64,000 bases of DNA from Peribacillus muralis (GTDB lineage: Bacteria; Bacillota; Bacilli; Bacillales; DSM-1321), in contig NZ_CP017080.1 of assembly GCF_001645685.2 (NCBI RefSeq), forward strand, positions 1,664,001 to 1,728,000. Direction: 5' to 3'. How positions within the stretch are numbered: position 1 is the first letter of the stretch; each line of letters starts with the position of its first letter. The translations under genes were made by a program, and so were the position numbers. Shown here piece after piece: positions 41,173-50,445 of the stretch. Below the pieces are notes generated by a model. That model was not told where the DNA came from. It was given only the letters and a program-made list of their open reading frames with translations, and made no database searches.

Positions 41173-42399
41173 ATGAAAATCATAGTTCAGAAATACGGTG
41201 GGACTTCCGTTCGTGATGAGGAAAGCCGTTCATTTGCCAAAGGGCATATTGAAAAGGCAATCAAAGAAGGCTTTAAAGTCGTGGTTGTGGTTTCGGCGAT
41301 GGGGAGAAAGGGCGATCCCTATGCAACGGACACTTTACTTTCCTTAGTTAATGGCTCAAAGGCAATCCTTTCGAAACGTGAACAGGATCTTCTTATGTCG
41401 GTGGGGGAAACGATTTCTTCCGTCGTATTTACCAACATGCTTTTAGAACACGGGATGGATGCCGTCGCATATACTGGAGCGCAGGCGGGATTCTTGACGA
41501 ATACCGACTATTCAAGTGCGAAAATCATGGAAATGAAATGCGACCGTCTCATGAAAGAACTTGAAACGAAGGATGTTGTCGTCGTGGCAGGATTCCAGGG
41601 GGCGGCAAAAAATGGGGACATCACGACTATCGGCCGTGGTGGAAGTGATACTTCAGCTGCAGCATTAGGGGCGGCTTTGCAGGCGGAACGGGTAGATATA
41701 TTCACGGATGTGGAAGGTATCATGACGGCTGACCCGCGCATTGCAGATCTTGCCCGTCCATTGTCAATCGTGTCTTATACGGAAGTTTGCAACATGGCCT
41801 ATCAAGGCGCGAAGGTCATTCATCCGCGCGCTGTTGAAATCGCCATGCAGGCCAAGGTGCCGATCAGGATCAGGTCCACATACAGTGAAGGGTTGGGCAC
41901 ACTTGTTACAAGTGTGAATAAAGGAAGCCAGGGCAGTGATATTCGTGAGAGGCTCGTCACAGGAATTGCCCATGTGCCGAAAATCACGCAAATCAAGGTG
42001 CGCGCGAAAAAGGATCAATATAACTTACAAGCCGAGGTTTTCAAGGCAATGGCCAATGCCTCCATTTCCGTCGACTTCATTAATATTTATCCGAGCGGTG
42101 TCGTATATACCGTTTCAGAAGACATGACGGAACTTGCTCTTTCAATTTTGGCCGAGCTTGGTCATGAACCGGTCATTGAACGGAATTGCGCCAAAGTTTC
42201 CGTCGTGGGAGCGGGCATCAATGGAGTGCCAGGTGTTGCTGCGAAAATCGTCACGGCTCTTTCGGAAAAGGAAATTGCCATTCTTCAGTCGGCTGACAGC
42301 CATACGACCATATGGGTATTGGTCAAAGAAGAAGATTTGATAGAAGCTGTTAATTCACTTCACTACGCATTTCAACTGCATGAAAGCGAACACCAATAG
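41173..42399 (+). CDS. dapG: Aspartokinase I
   Basis: Phosphorylates aspartate, the first step of the aspartate pathway. In B. subtilis DapG is the diaminopimelate-sensitive isozyme. The 408-residue protein has an N-terminal kinase domain (VQKYGGTSVRDEES, VVVSAMGRKGDPY, TIGRGGSDTSAAAL, DVEGIMTADPRI) and two C-terminal ACT domains (from about residue 265 and 345). The ATG at 41173 gives the family start MKIIVQKYGGTS; the longer in-frame reading from 41098 covers the leader hairpin and is unlikely. Confidence 0.95.
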   Translation: MKIIVQKYGGTSVRDEESRSFAKGHIEKAIKEGFKVVVVVSAMGRKGDPYATDTLLSLVNGSKAILSKREQDLLMSVGETISSVVFTNMLLEHGMDAVAYTGAQAGFLTNTDYSSAKIMEMKCDRLMKELETKDVVVVAGFQGAAKNGDITTIGRGGSDTSAAALGAALQAERVDIFTDVEGIMTADPRIADLARPLSIVSYTEVCNMAYQGAKVIHPRAVEIAMQAKVPIRIRSTYSEGLGTLVTSVNKGSQGSDIRERLVTGIAHVPKITQIKVRAKKDQYNLQAEVFKAMANASISVDFINIYPSGVVYTVSEDMTELALSILAELGHEPVIERNCAKVSVVGAGINGVPGVAAKIVTALSEKEIAILQSADSHTTIWVLVKEEDLIEAVNSLHYAFQLHESEHQ

Positions 42400-42436
42400 C
42401 CCGAAATCCAAAAAAAGTTTTATAAAGAGGTGTTAG

Positions 42437-43309
42437 ATGATGATATTTGGTAGAGTATCAACCGCAATGGTCACCCCTTTCGATAGTAAGGGAAATATCG
42501 ATTTGCAAAAAACGACCAAATTGGTCAATTACTTAATAGCAAATGGAACCGATTCGCTTGTACTTTCGGGAACGACCGGGGAATCCCCGACTTTATCTTC
42601 GGAAGAGAAAATCGCTCTATTGCGACATGTTTCCAAGGTTGTGGAAAGAAGAGTGCCCGTCATCATGGGTACAGGTAGCAACAATACGTATGCTTCCATT
42701 GAATTGACAAAAAAAGCAGAACAAAATGGTGCCGACGCGATCATGCTTGTGGCTCCTTATTATAGTAGAACGAATCAAGAAGGTCTTTACCAACATTTCA
42801 AGGCAATCGCGGAGAGTACCACCCTGCCTGTAATGATCTATAATATTCCGGGGCGAGCATCAGTCAATATTGAACCGGAAACGATCATCCGCCTTTCATA
42901 CATTCCTAACATATTAGCCGTGAAAGAAGCGAGTGGGGATTTGAACGCAATGACTGAGATCATCGCTGGAACGGATGATGATTTTGCGTTGTACAGCGGG
43001 GACGATGCATTAACTCTCCCTGTACTTGCGATAGGCGGCGTAGGTGTCGTTTCCGTTGCATCCCATATTGCTGGTAATGAGCTGCAGAAAATAGTCGCAG
43101 CATTCATCAGCGGGAACTTGAAAGAGGCAGCCAGGCTTCATCAGGAACTGTTGCCGCTTATTAAAGGCTTGTTTGCCGCACCAAGTCCGGCACCTATCAA
43201 AACAGCACTTCAGTTAAATGGAATTGATGTAGGATCCGTCAGGCTGCCGATCGTGCCTTTGACAGAGCAGGAACGACTTGCCTTAACTTCTGTATTGAAT
43301 AATAAATAG
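42437..43309 (+). CDS. dapA: 4-hydroxy-tetrahydrodipicolinate synthase
   Basis: DapA condenses aspartate semialdehyde with pyruvate, giving the precursor of diaminopimelate, lysine and (with SpoVF) dipicolinate. The 290-residue TIM-barrel enzyme shows the SGTTGESPTLS segment, the catalytic tyrosine in MIYNIPGRA, and the Schiff-base lysine in ILAVKEASGD. The ATG at 42437 (a second ATG follows immediately at 42440) has AAGAGG at 42425-42430. Confidence 0.97.
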   Translation: MMIFGRVSTAMVTPFDSKGNIDLQKTTKLVNYLIANGTDSLVLSGTTGESPTLSSEEKIALLRHVSKVVERRVPVIMGTGSNNTYASIELTKKAEQNGADAIMLVAPYYSRTNQEGLYQHFKAIAESTTLPVMIYNIPGRASVNIEPETIIRLSYIPNILAVKEASGDLNAMTEIIAGTDDDFALYSGDDALTLPVLAIGGVGVVSVASHIAGNELQKIVAAFISGNLKEAARLHQELLPLIKGLFAAPSPAPIKTALQLNGIDVGSVRLPIVPLTEQERLALTSVLNNK

Positions 43310-43314
43310 TCATG

Positions 43315-43348
43315 AAACAAGCTGATCGTTGAAGATTGGCTTGTTTTT
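43315..43348 (+). terminator. Rho-independent terminator after dapA
   Basis: AAACAAGC (43315-43322) pairs with GCTTGTTT (43339-43346), with short internal pairing and a T tail. Confidence 0.75.
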
Positions 43349-43519
43349 ACATAAACATGCATCTGAATGGCAAATCACTTACCATAGAAGGATAAAGAAT
43401 TGGCTGACTTACCCAGTTCAATTAAAACGAAATAGTATAATGGTGAATATATATTACATATCTGTATCGATTTTATAATTAAGAAACGGGAGAGAAAATA
43501 GCGCTGAAAATGGTAAGTG

Positions 43520-43549
43520 TTGTCATGTTTTTTGAACTTCGGTTATAAT
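43520..43549 (+). promoter_or_regulatory. Sigma-A promoter candidate for rnjB
   Basis: A -35 TTGTCA (43520-43525) and a perfect -10 TATAAT (43544-43549) are separated by 18 nt. They lie about 48 nt upstream of the rnjB TTG start. Confidence 0.65.
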
Positions 43550-43596
43550 GAAAGCATTGGGAAATTATGAACGGGATTTTTAAGGAGGATATTCGA

Positions 43597-45267
43597 TTGG
43601 GTAAAGATAAACATAATGGCATTAAAGTCATTTCTCTTGGAGGACAAGGGGAGCTAGGTAAAAACATGTACGTTATTGAAGTGAACGAGGACATCTATCT
43701 GCTTGATGCAGGTTTGATGCTTCCAGAAGAAGAAATGCTGGGAATCGATGCAGTTATTCCAGATATTTCTTATTTGATGGAAAATAAGGAAAGGGTGCAA
43801 GGGATATTCATTACCCACGGTCATGAAGACCATATGGGGGCGCTTGCATATGTATTGAAATATTTACCTGTTCCCGTTTATGGAACGAAGCTTACCCTGG
43901 CACTAATTAAAACGAAATTAAAAGAAGATGGCTTTAACGGAAGGGCGACGTTTACCGAAATCGATTCCGACTCCCTGTTAAGCTTCCCGCAAGCAGCCGT
44001 TTCTTTTTTCCGTACTAACCATAGTATTCCCGACTCTGTCGGAGTGGTGATCCACACGCGTGATGGAGCCATCGTATATACAGGGGATTTTAAATTCGAT
44101 CAAGCGGCAACCGAGCTGTATAAACCGGAAATCGGGAAAATGGCTAGCATTGGGGAAGAAGGGGTCCTATGCTTGCTATCGGATAGCACGGGTGCCGAGA
44201 GGCCTGGTTATACGCCTTCAGAAGCGGTCGTTGCCAGGGATATAGCAGAAGCTTTCCTTGCGGCTTCGGGCAGGATCATCGTTGCTTGCTTCGCTTCGAA
44301 TATCAATCGGATTCAACATGTTTTCAATGCAGCAGCGGCAAGTCGCAGGAAAGTGGCCGTTGTAGGGAAAAGCCTTCAGCGTGTATATGAAACAGCTTTG
44401 AATCTTGGTTACTTAAAGGTTGAAGAAGAACTGATCATCCCAATAAATGAAATTAGCCAGTATGACGACCGGGAAATTGTCGTATTATCTACAGGCCATC
44501 AAGGCGAACCGATCGCGGCGCTTCAAAAAATGGCGAAACAAACTCATAAGCAAGTAACGATTAAAAAAGGTGATACCGTATTAATCAGTGCTTCACCGCT
44601 GCAGGGTGGAGAACTGATCTTATCCAAAACAGTGGATTTGCTCTATAGGGTAGGCGCTGAAGTGGTATCCTCCAATAAATATAAGGTGCACGTAACGGGG
44701 CATGGAAGCCAGGAAGAATTGAAAATGATGATCAACCTGATGAACCCTAAATTCTTTATTCCGGTGCATGGAGAATACCGCCATTTATATGCTCATCAAA
44801 AAGTCGGAATTGCGGCGGGTATAAAACGGGAAAATATCGTCATTGCCGAAAAAGGTGATGTCATCGAACTTAAGGGCAATAAAATAGCCCTATCAGGCAA
44901 GGTCACTGCAGGAAATATCCTGATAGATGGCAGCGGTGTCGGCGATGTCGGCAATATCGTTCTCCGTGATCGCCGCTTGTTATCCCAAGATGGCATTTTG
45001 ATTGTGGTCGTAAGCTTGAACCGTCAAGACAAAAGTATTGCTGCGGGGCCTGAAATCATTTCTAGGGGATTCGTATATGTTCGTGAATCAGAAAAAATGA
45101 TGGCGGAAGCAACTGAAATCGTAAGTGAAATCGTCAAGAAAAATGGATCGCGCCAACCATTCGATTGGTCTACGCTGAAACAGGAGATGCGTGATGCCTT
45201 AAACCAATTCTTCTACGAAAAAACGAAACGTCGACCAATGATTTTGCCGATCATCATGGAATATTAA
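43597..45267 (+). CDS. rnjB: Ribonuclease J (rnjB locus, RNase J2-type)
   Basis: A metallo-beta-lactamase/beta-CASP ribonuclease acting in mRNA decay and rRNA processing, with RNase J1 as usual partner. The protein has about 556 residues. It begins with GIKVISLGGQGELGKNMYVIE, then ITHGHEDHMGA with a complete HxHxDH set. NHSIPDSVG, YTGDFKFD, the beta-CASP SDSTGAERPGYTPSE, GHGSQEEL and PVHGEYRHL follow. AAGGAGG at 43582-43588 favours the TTG at 43597 over an ATG at 43567 that precedes the site. The position between dapA and tepA marks it as rnjB (ymfA). Confidence 0.92.
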   Translation: MGKDKHNGIKVISLGGQGELGKNMYVIEVNEDIYLLDAGLMLPEEEMLGIDAVIPDISYLMENKERVQGIFITHGHEDHMGALAYVLKYLPVPVYGTKLTLALIKTKLKEDGFNGRATFTEIDSDSLLSFPQAAVSFFRTNHSIPDSVGVVIHTRDGAIVYTGDFKFDQAATELYKPEIGKMASIGEEGVLCLLSDSTGAERPGYTPSEAVVARDIAEAFLAASGRIIVACFASNINRIQHVFNAAAASRRKVAVVGKSLQRVYETALNLGYLKVEEELIIPINEISQYDDREIVVLSTGHQGEPIAALQKMAKQTHKQVTIKKGDTVLISASPLQGGELILSKTVDLLYRVGAEVVSSNKYKVHVTGHGSQEELKMMINLMNPKFFIPVHGEYRHLYAHQKVGIAAGIKRENIVIAEKGDVIELKGNKIALSGKVTAGNILIDGSGVGDVGNIVLRDRRLLSQDGILIVVVSLNRQDKSIAAGPEIISRGFVYVRESEKMMAEATEIVSEIVKKNGSRQPFDWSTLKQEMRDALNQFFYEKTKRRPMILPIIMEY

Positions 45268-45274
45268 GTAAGTA

Positions 45275-45304
45275 CCCCCTGATATAATGTCAGGGTTTTT
45301 TTTA
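45275..45304 (+). terminator. Rho-independent terminator after rnjB
   Basis: CCCTGA (45277-45282) pairs with TCAGGG (45290-45295) around TATAATG, followed by eight T residues. Confidence 0.82.
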
Positions 45305-45394
45305 CTTTTATCCAACCTCTTATATCTTGGAGAATGAAGTCGAAGACTCGAGACATAATAAAGCTATAGGCTAAAAGAGAAAGGGGTTGGCATC

Positions 45395-46141
45395 GTGGAT
45401 AATGCACCATTACCAAATGAAAATGAAGGCCGGCAGGAAGGAAAGAATTCAACTTTGATTGAAAAGATCCAGCAGCTGGGGGCAACGAATGTCCCGCAAC
45501 TATCACAGGACTCGAAAATCCATTGTTTGACGATCATCGGGCAAATTGAAGGACATATGCAGCTGCCGCCTCAAAATAAAACGACTAAATATGAGCATGT
45601 TATCCCACAAATCGTGGCGATTGAACAAAACCCGAATATTGAGGGACTGCTTGTCATTTTAAATACTGTAGGAGGGGATGTTGAAGCAGGGCTGGCGATT
45701 GCGGAGATGCTTGCTTCCCTGTCCAAGCCTTCCGTTTCGATTGTACTTGGAGGGGGGCATTCGATCGGTGTGCCGATTGCCGTTTCCTGTGATCATTCCT
45801 ATATAGCTGAAACTGCGACGATGACGATTCACCCGATTCGTTTGACAGGCCTTGTCATAGGCGTTCCGCAAACCTTTGAATATTTGGATAAAATGCAGGA
45901 AAGAGTCATCAAGTTCGTTACAAGGCACTCCAACGTTACGGAGGAAAGTTTCAGGGACTTAATGTTTGCCAAGGGAAATCTGACCCGTGATATCGGAACG
46001 AATGTCATTGGTGCAGAGGCTGTAGAAATCGGCATGATTGACGATGTCGGGGGAGTGGGTCAGGCCATGAAGAAACTGTATGGCTTCATGGAAGAAAGAA
46101 GACCAAGGATATCCGGTGATGAGGAGGGGCTTCTTCAATGA
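45395..46141 (+). CDS. tepA: ClpP-like translocation-enhancing serine protease TepA
   Basis: A cytoplasmic ClpP-class protease, 248 residues, reported to process small acid-soluble spore proteins or signal-peptide remnants. The fold runs from [11 protein letters not shown] through [15 protein letters not shown]. The catalytic serine is in [12 protein letters not shown], the histidine in [12 protein letters not shown], and an Asp in [22 protein letters not shown]. The N-terminal 45 residues are polar and not ClpP-like. The start is GTG at 45395 with AAAGGGG upstream. The ATGA overlap couples it to ylzJ. Confidence 0.93.
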   Translation: MDNAPLPNENEGRQEGKNSTLIEKIQQLGATNVPQLSQDSKIHCLTIIGQIEGHMQLPPQNKTTKYEHVIPQIVAIEQNPNIEGLLVILNTVGGDVEAGLAIAEMLASLSKPSVSIVLGGGHSIGVPIAVSCDHSYIAETATMTIHPIRLTGLVIGVPQTFEYLDKMQERVIKFVTRHSNVTEESFRDLMFAKGNLTRDIGTNVIGAEAVEIGMIDDVGGVGQAMKKLYGFMEERRPRISGDEEGLLQ

Positions 46142-46368
46142 CACTGTATACGATCGTCCCTGAAGATATCATTTTCCCCCATCACCATGAAAGGACGGCG
46201 AATTTGATTGAAATGATCTATAATGGTGTGCATGTCATGGTTGAACACGATGGCGGACGTTCATTCCGCATCGATCGAATCATGAGTACCGATCCTGCGG
46301 ATTTTATGAACGCTAACATTCATCCGGGAGCTGTCATTAATGTGTTTGAGCAGATCAATGGCCAGTGA
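46138..46368 (+). CDS. ylzJ: YlzJ-like small protein
   Basis: A 76-residue protein of the YlzJ family found in Bacillus spore formers; function unknown. It starts [14 protein letters not shown] and has a [21 protein letters not shown] stretch. The ATG at 46138 overlaps the tepA stop by 4 nt; GAGGAGGGG at the end of tepA is the ribosome binding site. Predicted to be a compact soluble beta protein from its pattern, with no membrane segment. Confidence 0.88.
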   Translation: MTLYTIVPEDIIFPHHHERTANLIEMIYNGVHVMVEHDGGRSFRIDRIMSTDPADFMNANIHPGAVINVFEQINGQ

Positions 46369-46411
46369 AAACGACTAACGGAAGCAATTATGATATACTT
46401 GATTGAAATCG

Positions 46412-46430
46412 GCAGCCATTTGGCTGCTTT
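46412..46430 (+). terminator. Weak rho-independent terminator after ylzJ
   Basis: GCAGCC (46412-46417) pairs with GGCTGC (46422-46427) around ATTT, followed by TTT. It is a small stem, so read-through is likely. Confidence 0.55.
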
Positions 46431-46481
46431 ATTCAATATCTGCACAAATGGAGCCTCTGAGTGAAAATGATACATATAACA

Positions 46482-46510
46482 AAGACAGGACCACCTTTTT
46501 TTGGTATAAT
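46482..46510 (+). promoter_or_regulatory. Promoter candidate for spoIIIE
   Basis: A perfect TATAAT (46505-46510) is preceded by TGG, giving an extended -10, and by AAGACA (46482-46487) at 17-nt spacing. It lies about 90 nt upstream of the spoIIIE ATG. Confidence 0.6.
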
Positions 46511-46517
46511 TTATGAA

Positions 46518-46531
46518 CGAACATTTGTTTT
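46518..46531 (+). promoter_or_regulatory. LexA-like half-conserved box downstream of the spoIIIE -10
   Basis: CGAACATTTGTTTT matches 12 of 14 positions of the Bacillus SOS box CGAACRNRYGTTYG. It starts 8 nt after the -10 element, a position where a bound repressor would block transcription. The match is imperfect and could be chance. Confidence 0.3.
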
Positions 46532-46598
46532 GTGAAGGGAATTCAAGATGTTATGTTGAATAGGAAAGTTAGAATAGTTTCATGAAGAATCAGGTGAT

Positions 46599-48932
46599 AT
46601 GATGGCAAAGAAGAAAAAAAGAAAAAACAAAAACACGGATAAATTAAAACTAACGCTTAAATATGAATTGAGTGGCTTGACATTGATAGGGTTGGCCGTC
46701 ATTGCCATCGCCAAGCTTGGAGCTGTGGGGAATGGGATCGTTCTTTTAATTCGCTTCTTTATGGGGGAATGGTACATCCTTTTGTTGTTGGCAGCGATTG
46801 CAGCAGGGTTTTACTTGATGGTCAAGAGGGAGGTCCCGTTCCTGTTAAAACGGCAGTTCATCGGAATGTACTTTCTTGCTGCGAGCATGCTTCTTCTCAG
46901 TCATGTTACGCTGTTTAGCATGTTGGCAGATGGAGGGCCGTTCACGAAGCCCAGCGTCATTTCGAATACATGGGAATTATTCTGGAATGAAGTGACCGGA
47001 AAGACGAGTACGAGGGATTTGGGAGGCGGCATGATCGGAGCGATATTATTTGCGGCTTCTTATTTTTTATTTGATGAAGCCGGCTCGAAAATCGTATCCT
47101 TCCTTTTTATCGTCACTGGCATTGTCCTATTGACAGGGAAAACCTTGGGTGAAACACTGGGAAGGTTTTTCATCGGTCTCGGTGGATTTATCGCCAATCA
47201 ATGGTCGGCATTCAGAGATGACATGAAAACGTGGAATGAAGAGAAAAAGGAAAAGAAAAAAAATCCGCAAAAAAGAAAGAAAAGTGAAAAGGATCCCGTG
47301 GCCGAAACCGATCAGCCCGTTCATCAAGAAGAAGAAACACCCCAGATGGCAACGGAGCGGATCATCTCCAGCTTTGCCGATAAAGCTTATAGCGAAGCCG
47401 AAACTGAACCATCATTCGTAGCGGAAGCTGCACCCCAAGCCTCCGAGGAGCAGGATGATGCCGTTTTGCCAATGAATTTCACTGAAGTGGAAAATAAAGA
47501 ATATTTGCTGCCGCCGCTTTCGCTGTTATTGCAGCCTAAAAAAACGGATCAAAGCGGAGAATACCAATTGATTCATGAAAATGCAGCAAAACTTGAACGC
47601 ACCTTCCATAGCTTTGGGGTGAAAGCCAGGGTCACGCAAGTCCATTTGGGACCAGCAGTGACCAAATATGAGGTTCATCCCGATGTAGGGGTGAAGGTAA
47701 GCAAAATCGTCAGCCTATCCGATGACTTAGCCTTAGCACTAGCTGCGAAGGACATACGTATCGAGGCTCCGATACCCGGTAAATCAGCTATTGGGATCGA
47801 GGTACCTAATTCGGAAGTGGCGATGGTATCTTTAAGGGAAGTTTTGGAGGCGAAAGAAGTTGATAAGCCTGACGCAAAATTGCAAATAGGTTTGGGGCGG
47901 AATATTTCTGGAGAAGCGGTGAAGGCTGAGCTCAATAAAATGCCCCATTTACTAGTGGCTGGGGCGACAGGTAGCGGTAAATCAGTCTGTATCAACGGCA
48001 TAATCACGAGTATCCTGATGCGGGCAAAGCCCCATGAAGTGAAAATGATGATGATCGATCCAAAAATGGTGGAGCTTAATGTCTATAATGGCATTCCCCA
48101 TTTACTTGCGCCAGTTGTGACGAATCCAAAGAAAGCGGCACAGGCCTTACAAAAGGTCGTCAGCGAAATGGAACGCCGTTATGAGCTATTTTCACATTCA
48201 GGTACACGTAATATTGAAGGCTATAACGACTATATTAATCGGTATAATATTGAAGAAGATGCCAAGCAGCCACTTTTGCCTTATATCGTGGTCATAGTCG
48301 ATGAGCTGGCTGATCTAATGATGGTCGCCTCAAACGATGTAGAGGATGCCATCACACGACTTGCACAAATGGCACGGGCTGCAGGCATCCATTTAATCAT
48401 TGCCACTCAGCGCCCTTCCGTCGATGTCATAACAGGGGTCATAAAAGCGAACATTCCATCTAGGATTGCTTTTAGCGTCTCTTCGATGACGGATTCAAGA
48501 ACGATCCTGGACATGGGAGGGGCCGAAAAGCTTTTAGGCAGGGGAGATATGCTATTCTTGCCTGCGGGAGCTTCAAAGCCTGTACGGGTGCAAGGTGCGT
48601 TTCTGTCCGATCAAGAAGTGGAGGAAGTCGTCACATATGTCATTTCACAGCAAAAAGCCCAGTATAATGAAGAAATGATCCCGGATGAAATTACAGAGAC
48701 CTCAACCGGTGAAGTCGACGACAATTTATACGATGATGCCGTGGCATTGATCATGGAAATGCAGACCGCATCGGTCTCCATGCTGCAGCGCCGCTTTAGA
48801 ATTGGCTACACGCGGGCAGCAAGGCTGATCGATGAAATGGAAGCAAGGGGAATCGTCGGTCCATATGAAGGCAGTAAACCACGGAATGTATTGGTATCCA
48901 AAGATGAACAGGATGAAGCGCATTTATCATAA
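46599..48932 (+). CDS. spoIIIE: DNA translocase SpoIIIE
   Basis: SpoIIIE pumps the chromosome into the forespore through the sporulation septum, and also clears trapped DNA in vegetative division. The 777-residue protein has a lysine-rich start, four or five membrane segments (about 25-190), and a charged linker (about 210-310). The FtsK-type motor has Walker [13 protein letters not shown] near residue 456 and [12 protein letters not shown] as Walker B. The C-terminal winged-helix gamma domain ([21 protein letters not shown] in pieces) reads SRS sequences. Start ATG 46599 or 46602. Confidence 0.96.
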   Translation: MMAKKKKRKNKNTDKLKLTLKYELSGLTLIGLAVIAIAKLGAVGNGIVLLIRFFMGEWYILLLLAAIAAGFYLMVKREVPFLLKRQFIGMYFLAASMLLLSHVTLFSMLADGGPFTKPSVISNTWELFWNEVTGKTSTRDLGGGMIGAILFAASYFLFDEAGSKIVSFLFIVTGIVLLTGKTLGETLGRFFIGLGGFIANQWSAFRDDMKTWNEEKKEKKKNPQKRKKSEKDPVAETDQPVHQEEETPQMATERIISSFADKAYSEAETEPSFVAEAAPQASEEQDDAVLPMNFTEVENKEYLLPPLSLLLQPKKTDQSGEYQLIHENAAKLERTFHSFGVKARVTQVHLGPAVTKYEVHPDVGVKVSKIVSLSDDLALALAAKDIRIEAPIPGKSAIGIEVPNSEVAMVSLREVLEAKEVDKPDAKLQIGLGRNISGEAVKAELNKMPHLLVAGATGSGKSVCINGIITSILMRAKPHEVKMMMIDPKMVELNVYNGIPHLLAPVVTNPKKAAQALQKVVSEMERRYELFSHSGTRNIEGYNDYINRYNIEEDAKQPLLPYIVVIVDELADLMMVASNDVEDAITRLAQMARAAGIHLIIATQRPSVDVITGVIKANIPSRIAFSVSSMTDSRTILDMGGAEKLLGRGDMLFLPAGASKPVRVQGAFLSDQEVEEVVTYVISQQKAQYNEEMIPDEITETSTGEVDDNLYDDAVALIMEMQTASVSMLQRRFRIGYTRAARLIDEMEARGIVGPYEGSKPRNVLVSKDEQDEAHLS

Positions 48933-48933
48933 A

Positions 48934-48961
48934 AAAAAACCGGGCAGCTGCCCGGTTTTTT
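48934..48961. terminator. Bidirectional terminator between spoIIIE and the opposing gene
   Basis: The palindrome CCGGGCAGCTGCCCGG (48940-48955) is flanked by A residues on the left and T residues on the right. It can therefore end transcripts from both strands of this convergent pair. Confidence 0.88.
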
Positions 48962-49262
48962 AATTATTCATTGCTTCGTCCAAATGCTTAAGACAGAAAT
49001 CGGTAATCATCGCTTCCTCATCGTCCTCTAATTCGAATTCGAGTGCGCCCTCATTCCCTTTTTCAAAAATATCATATTTAATCAGTTTGCCTACTTGTTC
49101 TTCAACTACAAATAGCGCCCGGATATATAAACCATTTTCTGAAAAGAGTTCGTCTTCTTCCGGCACTTCGATATCCAAGAACAATTCGTACCTCTCACCG
49201 GATAAAATGCCGAATGGATCATTCAATTTTTCGATACTGTATTCCGTTATATTTAACATCAT
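48960..49262 (-). CDS. Small acidic protein, DUF6509-like
   Basis: The only well-supported minus-strand gene. The 100-residue acidic product starts MMLNITEYSIEKLNDPFGILSGERYELFLDI and ends FCLKHLDEAMNN. This resembles the DUF6509 family of Bacillus (sometimes misannotated as pullulanase) from memory; no function is known. Reading on the minus strand, GAAGGGATG precedes the ATG at 49262-49260. It converges on spoIIIE and shares a terminator with it. The coding pattern is normal for the region. Confidence 0.75.
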   Translation of the reverse strand: MMLNITEYSIEKLNDPFGILSGERYELFLDIEVPEEDELFSENGLYIRALFVVEEQVGKLIKYDIFEKGNEGALEFELEDDEEAMITDFCLKHLDEAMNN

Positions 49263-49571
49263 GTGTACATCCCTTCAAAGAAGATAATCCTATTATACAG
49301 GAAATCAACAACTTGAAAAGAAAGCTTGGTGCGTTCTGTTTGCATTTCAAAAATTTTTTTTAATCTGATTTAGGAGAATAATCGTGCAATTTCCGTTGAG
49401 TTTACTAGATTAAAAGACACAGAGGAGGGTAATTCCTCCTAAATTCTTTCTGCTAAATAGTAAAACACTATTTATTTATGTCAAAAAAAATGTTATATTA
49501 TTTTCGATTAGTAGGAATGATTCAACATCAGAGGTCTGATGTCTTAAGAGAAATTAGCTGGGGGAAACTGT
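49263..49571 (+). other. Divergent intergenic region upstream of ymfC
   Basis: These 309 nt separate the minus-strand small gene from the GntR regulator. They hold three inverted repeats. AGGAGG/CCTCCT lies at 49423-49440, AAATAGT/ACTATTT at 49455-49473, and the 18-bp palindrome listed separately at 49525-49542. The sequence around 49470-49500 is very AT-rich with a TATATT at 49494-49499. No further gene is visible. Confidence 0.5.
49525..49542. promoter_or_regulatory. Perfect 18-bp palindrome, probable GntR operator
   Basis: ACATCAGAGGTCTGATGT is a perfect palindrome 30 nt upstream of the GntR-type gene and downstream of the AT-rich promoter region. Its size and symmetry suit a dimeric HutC/GntR regulator, suggesting autoregulation. 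Confidence 0.6.
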
Positions 49572-50297
49572 ATGTCAATAAAATCAGATAGTCGACATCT
49601 ATACTTGCAGGTCATTGATTACCTGAAGCAGGATATTGAAGCAGGAGTCTATCAGGAAAATGAAAAATTCCCTTCTGAATTCGATCTTGCCAAAAAACTG
49701 GGCGTTAGTAGGGCGACACTTCGAGAAGCGCTGCGAATTTTAGAAGAAGAAAACATCATCATTCGCCGTCATGGAGTTGGTACTTTTGTCAATCCAAAAC
49801 CTCGTTTCACTTCAGGTATCGAGCAATTAAAAAGTGTCACTTCCATGATTGAAGAGGCAGGCATGAAACCTGGTACGATTTTTTTAAGCTTGACGGCCCA
49901 AGAACCGACGGAAGAGGATATACGCAGGTTTTCTTGCTCACCAAATGAGCGCATCATGATCATCGAACGTGTAAGGACAGCGAATGGAGAGCCAGTAATT
50001 TATTGTGTCGATAAAATCCCTGAATCAATACTATCAGAAAATTTCGACCGTAACGATGAGTCACTTTTCGATATATTGGAAAGGGATGCAAACCGTAAAA
50101 TTACGTATGCCGTAGCAGAGATCGAGCCTATTGGATATCACGAGAAAGTTTCTCCTATCCTAAAATGCTCTCCAGAAGCAGCGCTACTCGTTTTAAAGCA
50201 GATGCATCTCGATGATTGGGACCAGCCTATCCTGTATTCCGTTAACTACTTTAAAGCCAATATGTTCAGTTTTCATGTTCTCCGTAAACGAGTGTAA
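49572..50297 (+). CDS. ymfC: GntR/HutC family transcriptional regulator (YmfC)
   Basis: A 241-residue regulator. The N-terminal winged helix-turn-helix spans about residues 8-75 ([54 protein letters not shown] in pieces, then RRHGVGTFV). A UTRA ligand-binding domain follows (about 95-235, ending [18 protein letters not shown]). The ATG at 49572 has GCTGGGGG upstream. Its neighbours are nucleoside-type BMP/ABC uptake genes, so it may control them; the inducer is unknown. Confidence 0.9.
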   Translation: MSIKSDSRHLYLQVIDYLKQDIEAGVYQENEKFPSEFDLAKKLGVSRATLREALRILEEENIIIRRHGVGTFVNPKPRFTSGIEQLKSVTSMIEEAGMKPGTIFLSLTAQEPTEEDIRRFSCSPNERIMIIERVRTANGEPVIYCVDKIPESILSENFDRNDESLFDILERDANRKITYAVAEIEPIGYHEKVSPILKCSPEAALLVLKQMHLDDWDQPILYSVNYFKANMFSFHVLRKRV

Positions 50298-50321
50298 TCT
50301 TTACCCTTTACATGCGGAGGA

Positions 50322-50336
50322 ATGCAAGCGCTTGTA
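50322..50336. promoter_or_regulatory. Possible CcpA (cre-like) site upstream of the BMP operon
   Basis: ATGCAAGCGCTTGTA contains the perfect palindrome CAAGCGCTTG. It fits the loose cre consensus WTGNAANCGNWWNCA with one mismatch; the stricter consensus fits less well. It lies 110 nt before the lipoprotein gene, next to possible promoter sequence. Confidence 0.35.
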
Positions 50337-50445
50337 CAATAATACAAAGCATGTAAAAAAAATTAACGAGAAGTGAAAACGCAAACATAAATGACTTTTC
50401 AGAACATTCCTGCTCTACAAACTATGTACATTAGGGGGATAAAAA

